Origin: Vesta saturnalis
Lineage: Eukaryota > Arthropoda > Insecta > Coleoptera > Lampyridae
Reading direction: 5' to 3'
Assembly: GCA_036346205.1 (NCBI GenBank)
Contig: JARFJB010000821.1
Span: 9,443,222-9,507,221, forward strand
DNA: 64,000 nt
Numbering within the stretch: the stretch's first letter is position 1; the number at the start of each line of letters is the position of its first letter. The notes under the pieces are model-generated. The model was not told the origin of the DNA, ran no database searches, and saw only the letters and a program-made list of their open reading frames with translations. The translations under genes were made by a program, and so were the position numbers. This document shows, one piece after another, positions 45,507 to 54,609 of the stretch.

Positions 45507-46202
45507 ATGTCAACAACGTTCAGTTTAGAAGGTGTTGGTAACACAGCTAGCTACAATTTCTATCCACCGATAGAGCTAGATTGGGGGAAGAAATACGTTA
45601 TTGGATTGGTTGGATTTTACGGCTGCAATAGCATTAGGAACATTTATGCAGGCAACGATAGATTTTATTTTAGAACAAATCCATCTCATGTGCAAGTGAT
45701 TAATATTCCACACGGTGCATATGAGTTAGATGAAATTAGCGGTTATCTAAAATCTGAAATACCCACAGAAAGGTTTATCAATCGAGCAAACAACAATACA
45801 CTTAAATGTGAGATAAACAGTTCATTTGAGATCGATTTTACTAAAGAAAATTGAATTGGCCGCATGCTAGGGTTTGAGTCTAAAATATTAGAACCAAATA
45901 TTTTACATACATCTAAGTTAGACATCCAAATCCTTAAACACACTAATCTACAACTAGAGTGCAACATTATAAAAGGACCTTATCGAAACGGGAAACCTGC
46001 TAAAGTATTATATGAGATTGATGTTTCAGTTCCACCAGGTTATCGTCTAGATAAAACACCCAGCAATACTCAATATTTAGAAGGAAACACCGACATAATT
46101 AGTAATATAACAACTAATCAAAAGGGTGAATAAATACTATTTAGTGAAAGTAACCCATTCACAGTACGCTTAGAACTAAAAGAACATGGGCCTGAGAATT
46201 AA
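45507..46202 (+). pseudogene. Polinton minor capsid (penton-like) protein
   Basis: Single frame from ATG 45507 (MSTTFSLEGVGNTASYNFYP) to TAA 46200-46202, interrupted by two in-frame stops (45852-45854, 46131-46133) and no frameshift. Recognisable text includes YVIGLVGFYGCNSIRNIY, NNTLKCEI and ECNIIKGPYRNGKP, then VPPGYRLDKTP. These match the Polinton minor capsid protein, a jelly-roll protein predicted to form the vertex penton. The position between protease and major capsid fits the usual order. The gene overlaps the next ORF by 17 bases. Confidence 0.8.
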
Positions 46203-46389
46203 TCCAGGACCAATTACATCTTTCAAAAATTCATATAAAAGACATCATCCCTATAGTAAGTCATTAATTAGTCATCAACCTTCATTGCGGTTAACATCTG
46301 CAGAGAAATACTTTTTAACGTCAATTGGTTTAAAAGTTCTCACTCACAATGGCAGAATCGTTAAACGTCTTTTAAAACGTACATTTTGA
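46186..46389 (+). CDS. Small intact Polinton ORF (67 aa) overlapping both capsid genes
   Basis: ATG 46186 (MGLRINPGPITSFK) to TGA 46387-46389. Basic, with SAEKYFLTSIGLKVL near its C-terminus. It overlaps the minor capsid stop by 17 bases and the major capsid start by 41 bases, an economical arrangement typical of virus-like elements. I recognise no domain. It is the only intact frame of the capsid cluster, which may be chance because it is short. Confidence 0.5.
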   Translation: MGLRINPGPITSFKNSYKRHHPYSKSLISHQPSLRLTSAEKYFLTSIGLKVLTHNGRIVKRLLKRTF

Positions 46390-47519
46390 TGATACTATAA
46401 CTAAATCAGATATTCACACTTATCTTCCATATGGACCTTCCGAAGAAATACACATCTTAATTCAAAGTCAAGCTCTAATTACGGCTACTTATGATCGTTT
46501 CTGTACATAGAAGGTAAACTTGAGCTCAAAAAAGAAGATGAAAGAAAAGCATGCAGCTTAACCAACAATTTCCCGAACTTTCTTTCCGAAGAAATTCGTT
46601 ATGGGTTAGGTGCTCAGAGAGTGGATGTTTGTAGAAATCCAGGTATAACATCTACGCTTAAGGGATATATTTCTTATATGGCAAGCAAAAGCAAAGCACT
46701 AAGCCATTTGGGATCGTCACCAAAGAATGAAGAACCATTACAAGTAGAATTCGATGAGCAAAATGCAGAAAAATCTTTTACAGTATGCATACCATTGAAC
46801 CACATATTTGGAATAATGGAGGATTATCGTCAGGTAATCGTGAATATGCGTCAAGAGTTGATTTTAATTTAATCTAGAAGCGATAAAAACTGTTACCATG
46901 GTGAAGTTGATACCGCAACAACCTTAAATAAGATTCAATGGAAAGTACCACACTTAACACTTAATGATGCTGCGAAACTTAAGTTAACTCGAGGAATCAA
47001 TAAAAATTCTATTATTACTGTTCCATTTCGTCAATGTGAGTCATATAAATTACCTTCTTTAAAACAGGCAACCTCAGATATATGGCCAATAAAAACATCA
47101 ACGCAACTGTAGAAACCACGTTGGATAATTGTTGCATTCCAACAATGTAAAAGGTATACAAAGTCAGCAAGGGCCGGAAATTTTGATCACATTAACATCA
47201 GAAATCTAAAGTACATCTGAATTTTGAGTATTATCCACATGAAGCAATGAATTTGAACTTCAGTGTTAACCAATACATACCTGCCAATCGCAATTTTTTC
47301 GAATTTAGATGTGATTACTATGGTGAAGATGATAAAGATGCATTATTCAGCTATTCCGAATTCAAATCATGTCCAGTATCTGTAATGGACTGCTCTAAAC
47401 AAAATAATCCTTAAAAAACTCTAACACCTTTCGATAATGGAATTGTTGTCTTTGGCCTTATTCTCCATGACGCTATTGTGCAGTGCAGCCCACTCACTGG
47501 GGAAGTGAAAAACGTATAG
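46349..47519 (+). pseudogene. Polinton major capsid protein (double jelly roll)
   Basis: ATG 46349 (MAESLNV) and then an in-frame TAA at 46373-46375. The frame continues DDTITKSDIHTYLPYG until about 46510, where shifts occur. EEIRYGLGAQRVDVCRNPGI and TSTLKGYISYMASKSK (46590-46690) form a conserved signature. A further open piece ends at 46872, and later fragments are seen near 46960-47100. The C-terminal part reads NQYIPANRNFFEFRCDYYGE, VSVMDCSKQN and ILHDAIVQCSPLTGEVK, ending TAG 47517-47519. It would form the icosahedral shell. At least four stops or shifts. Length before decay (~390 codons visible) is somewhat short for the family. Confidence 0.83.
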
Positions 47520-47562
47520 TTATTGTAATATAGCCTAGTATATAAATAAAAATGTTGTAATT

Positions 47563-48248
47563 ATGCGTTTAGTTTTGTTTCAACCACTAACGATTAAAGT
47601 AGTTGCTCCAAAACAAAAACTCTCAATTCAAAATCATGACTTTGGTGAAAAGTCTATTACTTCAAAACATGGTGATTTACTTCCTAATGGTATACGTGGT
47701 ATTATATGTGGCCCCTCTAATTGTGGTAAAACAAACGCAACGATCGGTCTGATTACCGAGAAAAATGGCTTGAAATTTAAACATGTATACGTATACTCTA
47801 AGTCATTGAATCAAAACAAGTACAAACTTTTACAGGACATTTTACTTCCAATGAAGGATATAGGTTTCTTTATCTTCAGTGACAATCAGGATGTGATTGA
47901 GCCTAATTGTGCAAAATCAAACTCTATTTTTATCTTCGCTTGTGAAAAGCAAAATAACGCAAGGGCATATTTTTCTATGGGTAGGCATAACGATATTGAC
48001 TGTTCTATTTGGGTCAAACTTACACTAAAATGCCAAAGCAATAAATTCATATATTATTTGGGCAAGATGAATTAAACCTAAAACATGTGTGTGAGGATCA
48101 TATAAGTCCTACCATAAGCATGAAATTATTTGGGGACATGTATTCAAAGTGCTCGGTAGATCCGTTTTGTTTCATGGTGATAAACAAGGATGCTGAAGTT
48201 AATAATGGTCGCTATAGGAAAAAATTTGATGAATATAAAATACCTTAA
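47563..48248 (+). pseudogene. Polinton packaging ATPase (A32/FtsK-like)
   Basis: ATG 47563. Walker A is clear: GIICGPSNCGKTNATIG (47695-47745). The expected Walker B segment reads NSIFIFACEKQNNARAYF; the acidic residues that normally follow the hydrophobic strand before ACEKQ are absent, as if three or so codons were deleted. FSMGRHNDIDC follows. A frameshift at about 48045 leads to a C-terminal part (HISPTISMKLFGDMYSKC) ending TAA 48246-48248. The protein would pump the genome into the capsid. Walker B loss plus the frameshift make it inactive. Confidence 0.85.
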
Positions 48249-48324
48249 ACTGCATATTTGTTTATGTAAACAGCTTTCTGTTCGAAGTAAATTGGTATCT
48301 GTTCAGTAAACCCGCTTTGCTACA

Positions 48325-49469
48325 ATGGATAACAAGGAAATGGTGTTAAAGAAAAAAATTATTCAGGTTCGTAAAATAATGCATCAGAAGTAAAACGGTG
48401 TTGAAACTGCTCGCACTGATAATGAAAGAGCATTTGAAAGTACATATAAATCCCTAATGGAACTTCTAACCGAAATAGTAAATAAAATCAATCCAGATAG
48501 AAAAACATCTAAAAAGGAGCGCACTGGCGTTAAACCCAAAAAACCACCTCTATTCATATTTCCGAGAAAGCACGCTATTACCCCCACTATCCCGCTAGGT
48601 CAAATTCAAGGGACTCCAGGCTTCACTCCATTAGGTGGTTCAAGAAAGGGTGCTACTATTCCAGTAGCTCAGATTCCGTTTTCCAAACAAATCCTCGTTC
48701 GGGTCTTTGCACACCATCTTTCTTAGATACATCTGTTGTAGGAGAGATTAATATTGAGGAAGAAGAAGAAGAAGAACCTCTTAGTGTCACAGATGATTCT
48801 ACTACCCGTAATGAACCCATCTCAGAAGAATTTCTCGAACAGTATCATGAATTACCTCGTGTATACGTTGAACGTATTATGAGGGATCATGAAGGTGTTA
48901 TTGATCATACTTATGGAGTCCACTATGATACCAAAACTGATAACAGGACAATTGGTAATACTCCCGTTACAATTAAAGAAAACGATATGATTATTAAAGG
49001 TGTCACATATAAAGGGACTCCAGGTTTATATGATCTGCTTATTATGAATGAATCCAATTTAAATCTAGTAAATTCAAAAGATATAAAATATTATAGAACT
49101 ATTTTAGAAACTACTAATGTTGTAAGGCGAGATTATGACGTAAGTGGGCAAATTCGAGGGAGCCGCAGCAAAAAGTATACGCAAATAATCAAACCCTTGC
49201 TATCTTCACCCACGACCAAGGGAGGTGGAGCTATGCTTTTTAAGGAATTAACAAACAAACCGATTGAATATAAATATTGGAATGATGTACATGAACTAAT
49301 TCGTGATCTAGATGTATTGTGGGAGAAAAATTGGCAGGGAATACAGGTGTCGTGAATGACAATATCAATTGTAGAAGAACTGTATGAGGATGGGTACATT
49401 GAAAAACCAAAGAGGCGTTTTTTAAACAATATAAATGAGAATGCATTGATGTCGACATATCATAACTAA
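48325..49469 (+). pseudogene. Polinton DUF8207-type protein
   Basis: ATG 48325 (MDNKEMVLKKKIIQVRK), in-frame stop near 48391, then a Pro/Lys-rich linker to about 48700 where the frame shifts. An acidic stretch (EEEEEEEPLS, 48757-48780) precedes the conserved part: YVERIMRDHEGVIDHTYGVH, KGTPGLYDLLIM, RGSRSKKYTQIIKPLL and TNKPIEYKYWNDVHELI. A second in-frame stop is at 49353-49355 and the natural end TAA at 49467-49469. This protein is common in insect Polintons between ATPase and integrase. Its role is unknown. I link it to DUF8207 from memory of the family pattern. Confidence 0.7.
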
Positions 49470-49484
49470 AATGACCCTTGATAA

Positions 49485-50592
49485 ATTTTGACGTTCACAT
49501 GTCCAGTATCATTTCAAGAAATTAACCCCTCAGTTTAAACTGATTGATGATAATCAATTTGATATCGAGAATAGGAGACTCAGCAATGTTGTCAGCCGCA
49601 TAGATCCTCAAGATGCCATCGCTAAGCAATACTATTTATCAACAAGATTCAATTTGGATCGACTTAAAGAAATTGTGGATAAATTAGTACCATGTGCAAA
49701 TTACAAATCGTCAACGAATTGCATAAACCTGCACGAAAAAATTTTAAACGAAAGTGCACAATAATTAGAGGTTTTGATGACCTTTGGCAAGCAGATTTGG
49801 CTGAATTTAAAATATATTCCAAACAAAATAAGGGCTATAAGTATATATTAGTGGTTATCGACTGTTTTTCGAAATACATATAGACTAAAGGATTAAAAAC
49901 GAAAACAGGTCAAGAAGTTACCAAGGATATGCAAACAATATTCAAAAAAGGACGGAAACCTACCAATTTGCAGACTGATGCAGGAAGAGAATTCTACAAT
50001 GAGCATTTTACTAAACTAATGCGGCGTTATAGAGTCAATAATTACTTCACCAATAGCATAAAGAAGGCTGCAATTGCGTAACGTGTTATCAGAACCATTA
50101 AGGGTGCTCTATATAAGTCATTCAGCCTACAAGGTAAATACAAATGGATTGATACAATTGATACCATAACCATGGATTATAACAATCGTAAGCATTGAGC
50201 TATTGGAATGAACCCAAAGGTGGCGGTAATCATACAAAGCTAGGGGCTTACACTCACATAAAGATATTCGAAGGAATCGATATTCTGTGGGTGACATAGT
50301 ACGAATCAGTAAATTTAAAGGTATTTTCGCCAAAGGACACACACCCAATTGGTCTAGTGAACTATTTAAGATTGTGAAAGTTCGCATTATTAGCCCCACT
50401 ACATACATGCTGTAAGACAGGAAGGGAAAACCTGTACTGGGAGAGTTTATGAACATAAATTACAGAAAAAAAAAGAATCCTGATGTGCATCTAGTAGAAA
50501 AAGTGCTTCGCTCCAAGAATAATAAGTTATTCGTAAAGTGGTGGTGATTGGATGAAAGATCATGGATCAATAAGGATGATATTGTTTTATAA
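49485..50592 (+). pseudogene. Polinton retroviral-type integrase with C-terminal chromo-like region
   Basis: Catalyses integration at the 6-bp target. The catalytic core reads DDLWQADLAEFKIYSK (first Asp), TNLQTDAGREFYNEHF (second Asp) and AAIA-stop-RVIRTIKGAL: the codon where the catalytic Glu is expected is TAA (50079-50081). Other stops lie at 49880-49882 and later, and a shift near 50220. The C-terminal part has HTPNWSSELFKIVKV, then LVEKVLRSKNNKLFVKWW near 50490-50545, like a chromodomain, ending TAA 50590-50592. The N-terminal zinc-binding region is read in a different frame near 49500-49740. Confidence 0.88.
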
Positions 50593-50780
50593 CGTTTAAC
50601 TTGTATTTTGTGAAATAAATTACTTATATTAGTTATATGGTTTGTATAAAAGGATGTAGCTCTTAGATGAAACAAAACGCACAAAAATAATAGTACTTTA
50701 TTTTTTAAATATAAATATTACATTTATTTGTAAAAATTTCATTATCTTATAAAGTGCACCTAAAGTACTTCTATAATCAC

Positions 50781-51383
50781 TTAAATTACTGGATGGCCAT
50801 ATACCGGAATCTGGCCCATACCTCCATCCCAAGCAAGAATTTGAATTTTTTTACCTTTATTGATGTTGTCTAGTATCCAGTAATAAATTTTGTGGTGATC
50901 ATCGTTTTAACACGGTTGAAACTTATAGTTGATATTTTGTTTTAATAATATTTCAATCAAAATATCGAGGCACTTGTAGTTAGCATAATATGCCGTATTC
51001 TCAACACATTTAGCTATAATAAATAAAGTGTCTTTGTAAGCAATATCTTCTAAAGTAGATTTAACATTTGTTAAATCATCAACTCATAATAAATTGTATA
51101 GATACATTTTAAGCGGTATGTCACCAAGTACATTCATATCGTCTAAGATCCTATCTACTTTTTTATCAAATGTCTTAATAATAACTTCATTTGCATACTT
51201 TGAGTTTATAGCACACCAGTAAAAACACTCATCAGAAATAAAAATATATTGTAATATATTCAGTACAAGTAAATAGCTTTAGTGGGAGGACTTTTCCATC
51301 AAAGAACGCTTCAGGTATTTTCTGTAGATTTTATCACTATTGTACCATAGTTCTTCCTGCAATTTGTTTTCAAGACTGTTCAT
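50781..51383 (-). pseudogene. Unidentified Polinton accessory gene, 201 codons with three nonsense codons
   Basis: On the minus strand a single frame runs from ATG 51383 to TAA 50783-50781 with no frameshift, interrupted only at codons 35 (TAA), 100 (TGA) and 159 (TAA). The product begins MNSLENKLQEELWYNSDKIY and includes DKKVDRILDDMNVLGDIPLK, AKCVENTAYYANYKCLDILI and ILAWDGGMGQIPVYG. The Ala/Leu helix pairs around codons 125-150 vaguely suggest an ankyrin-like fold; that is a guess. It lies just downstream of polymerase B and converges on the integrase. The preserved frame indicates a once real gene. Confidence 0.5.
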
Positions 51384-51424
51384 AATGATAAAATTGGTTT
51401 CTGAAACAGAAAACGAATAAAATT

Positions 51425-52200
51425 CTATGTAAAGTTAAATCCCCAAGGTCTAGTATCAGTGAAATTGAAATTTACTAATCGTTTATCATCACAAGGATTA
51501 AGTACTACTTTATTCTGTTTGATTGTAAACACATCATGTTTCTTTGATCTTATCAGATCATGATAACCCCTTATTACGTTACCATCAAACAAAACATGTT
51601 CATAATCAATTATCGTGATCTGTTTGACGCTTTCGCGGGTAGAACCTTTTGATTTTTTTACAACTTTTTCATCATCCATGTAAGCATACATTTTTGCACG
51701 AAGCCCTACAAATTCCAACATAATTGCGCCATGATTTTCATCTTTCATTAAGCCAGAGACTTTTTTATTTACGAATGGAATTCCAAAGATATTGTTGGAC
51801 TTATAATCAGATGTATCGAATTTATCAATGTCCTCTTTAATGCATTCATAGATATCGGGAACTGAAAAGGCGTATACGAGGCTATCCGTATCCATCTACA
51901 AGAGCTTAGCATTATTATGAAACTTGGGTAGCTTGCAACCGTAATGAAAATTGTATAAAAAAGCTTTTGAAATGTCTAGAACACTGAATCCTGCATATAT
52001 AGGTTTATTGAAATATACTTCTAGCTTATTCATTTGAATGATAAGCATATCATTAACGAATATTGTACAACTAAATTTGGTTTTCCTATGTAAGCACGAG
52101 CACCATAGTGACCCTCCCATTTCCTTACTAAACGTATATCCTAATGTTTACGTACATTTTCCATCAGCTTCATAGTCTTCAACTCGATAACTTTAATTTG
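51425..52200 (-). pseudogene. Polinton protein-primed DNA polymerase B, C-terminal part only
   Basis: Minus-strand text: KLMENVRKH with a stop, DIRLVRKWEGHYGARAY, then KLEVYFNKPIYAGFSVLDIS and NNAKLL-stop-MDTDSLVYAF. The stop is TAG at 51898-51896, where a Tyr is normal ahead of the MDTDS motif that holds catalytic aspartates. The rest (YECIKEDIDKFDTSDYKSNN to DTRPWGFNFT) is open to 51425. The exonuclease and most of the palm/terminal-protein region are missing upstream, where another small gene begins at 52378. This is probably a deletion of over 2 kb. Confidence 0.87.
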
Positions 52201-52377
52201 AGGGTGCATAAAATTGCAGACTAGAAGGACATTCACCTTTCGCATCGTTTGCCTTAGCATTACTTTAACGTTTCGTGCAAAACTATCGTATGCATTTTGT
52301 AAAAAAAATAAGAGGGTTCTTGATGTTTGCTGTATTGACTATAATTCCTGTAAGTAACCTACCATTAAAACATGAAT

Positions 52378-52690
52378 CTAGAGAGTACCAAATAATTTGC
52401 GTGTACGCTCTTTAATACCATTGATAATTTCACTACCTGTTTTCTCTGAAGCGTTCTTTAACTGTTTAAGTCTAACGAGATAGCCATTTAACAACAATAA
52501 ATTATTTTCGAGTTTAAGTAAATTTATACTTGCCTCTAGATAAATTTTATTTTGTATTATATCTTGCAACAGCTTAATATTAGTGTTAATTATACGGATG
52601 TGCTCTACAAAATTCATTTTTGGTTTTCATGAATGGAATACGTCTTGTTAGATTAACAGTATCACTACTACTTGGTATAACCTTGCTCAT
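52378..52690 (-). pseudogene. Unidentified small Polinton gene (~100 aa, one frameshift)
   Basis: ATG 52690 (MSKVIPSSSDTVNLTRRIPF) and a one-base shift near 52618 into MNFVEHIRIINTNIKLLQDI, LLLLNGYLVRLKQLKNASEK and RTRKLFGTL, stop at 52378. Leu/Ile-rich and helical, probably coiled coil. 52617-52378 is open on its own. It sits upstream of the polymerase fragment on the same strand. No family recognised. Confidence 0.4.
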
Positions 52691-52889
52691 AGTTACCTTC
52701 AAAACTGTATCCAACAATGCAAAAACATAAAGCATACACTGGCGATTATGCAGTAATGGACTTGTAGCAAATATTTTATTTATTATAACTGATAATTAAA
52801 AATTAATAGTGTAAGTAACTATAGAAGTACTTTAGGTTTAGAATTACAATTTCAATTTTAGTCACGAGTGCAATATTACAAACCTGTTA

Positions 52890-53500
52890 TAACTTGTAAT
52901 TGACTTTATGTAGCATACAGCAACTCGCCTTATATGAAAGTTAAATTTGATACTTTCACAGGGTTTAGTTCATGACCTTTAGATTGCGTTGCAATAGTAT
53001 TCGCAAGATCCTCAGTTCAGACAGATGCACATATTGCACTTTGTTCATTATTATTATTGGTCTTTACTGAGAATATCTATTAAAACCTATCATTAATCAT
53101 ACTGATATTGCATGAAATACTTTCACACGCTTTAGTTCATTGCCTATGCAGCATGCAGAAATTTGTCTTACATGAAAATTAAATTTGATACTTTCACATG
53201 CTTTAGTTCATTGCCTTTATATTGCGTTGCAATACTATTCGCAAGAACTTTAATTCAGACAGACGCACAAATTGCACTTTGTTCATTATTATTACTGGTC
53301 TTTACTGAGAATATCTATTAACACCTATCATTAATCTTGCTGATATTGCATAAAATACTTTCACACGCTTTAGTTCATTGCCTTTAGATTACGTTGCAAT
53401 TGTATTCCTAAGAGTATCAGTTCAGACATTACACTTTTTTATTATCTTTAGTGGGTGTTTACTGGGAATATCTATTAACTTAACCTTGCTGACATCATAT
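52890..53500. repeat. 239-bp tandem repeat inside the Polinton
   Basis: TACTTTCACA-GCTTTAGTTC at 52954, 53120, 53193 and 53358, and TTTAGATTGCGTTGCAAT-like text at 52976, 53216 and 53382. About 2.5 copies with period ~239, each containing two halves that share the CTTTAGTTCATTGCCT word. Non-coding. Confidence 0.8.
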
Positions 53501-53669
53501 GAAATACTTTCTCATGCCTAGATTATGCTGCATTTATTACAGATCATCACTCTTCGCTTGCATAGGTCAATTCATTTTACTATCCACTTCCACTTGTTAG
53601 CAATTTTCATAACGTTAACAGATTTACATGTATATAGTGTTAATACTCATTCATTACCTAGTAGTCACG

Positions 53670-54280
53670 ATGGCTTCAACAAGCAAGAAAACTACACTGT
53701 CAATGAAAAAAAAAGACAAATTCTGCAAGATATCTTGGTGCAACCATGTTTTAGGTACCAGCCTGCAGAACCACTCCCGGCACCTTCAAATGAAAATATT
53801 CCTGTCATATCTATCAGAGACAGTGATGTGGAGGAGGATTTTCACGATATTTTGAAAGGTAAGTATACGTTACTTAAATGAGTTTTCATTTACTGATTTA
53901 TGTATTGGCTAACACATTACTAATGTATTTATTATTTTTCTAGTATTACACCGGCAACAACAGTTATTGCCACATCGCAACAACCACCATTACCACCGTC
54001 ACTTCGCCAAATCCAATATGGAGGAAAGAATCTATCTTTCATACAACGGGATGACGACCAGGAGGGCCTTGCAACATCTCCACCAACACATATTACGCAA
54101 GGCCCTTCGACATTGTAAGAATTTAGGGCGAAGAGCGTGAGATGGTTACATCAAATTTTGGCAGAATATACAAACAGTGAGGTGTCAGGAGTCGCTCGCG
54201 TTGGGCAACTAACTGTGGCGTTAGCTGAGGCTAACCAGCAGTTAGAAAAAATTAGAATAACTGCGTTCATTATCCTATAA
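53670..54280 (+). pseudogene. Possible spliced small Polinton gene near the right TIR
   Basis: ATG 53670 (MASTSKKTTLSMKKKD), an A-run near 53708-53716 with a likely frameshift into LQDILVQPCFRYQPAEPLPA and DSDVEEDFHDILK. A good donor GTAAGTAT is at 53859 and an acceptor TTTCTAG ends at 53943. The second part reads Gln/Pro-rich TSQQPPLPPSLRQIQYGG, a stop at 54117-54119, then LHQILAEYTNSEVSGVARVG and ALAEANQQLEKIRI, ending TAA 54278-54280. The frame across the junction does not match by one base, so either the splice sites or the frame is wrong. Family unknown. Confidence 0.3.
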
Positions 54281-54609
54281 TTCTTGAAGTAGTAATATTC
54301 ACGCTTTATCAAAAATTGTAAATTTGGAGTCCTAATCAAACTAAAATAAAAAACAAGTCATGTTTTAAGTGCTGTTTGTTGTTTCAAAATTGAATTGGTT
54401 AATTTAAGGAGCATTTTGATACATTTATACATGAAGTGGATAAATTGCATGCATATGTTTCTTCTGAGCTTACGTAAGTACAAAAAGTTGTGTTTTCAGT
54501 GCTCCTTGTTGTTTCAAAATGGAACTGGTTAATTTAAGAGATTTTTTTTTATATTTTGATAAATTTATACATGAAATGAATAAATTTCCACTTATCAAAC
54601 ACAACTGCG
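54281..54609. other. Non-coding spacer with a short direct repeat
   Basis: GTTTCAAAAT-GAACTGGTTAATTTAAG occurs twice (around 54382 and 54510). Otherwise AT-rich without features. Confidence 0.5.
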
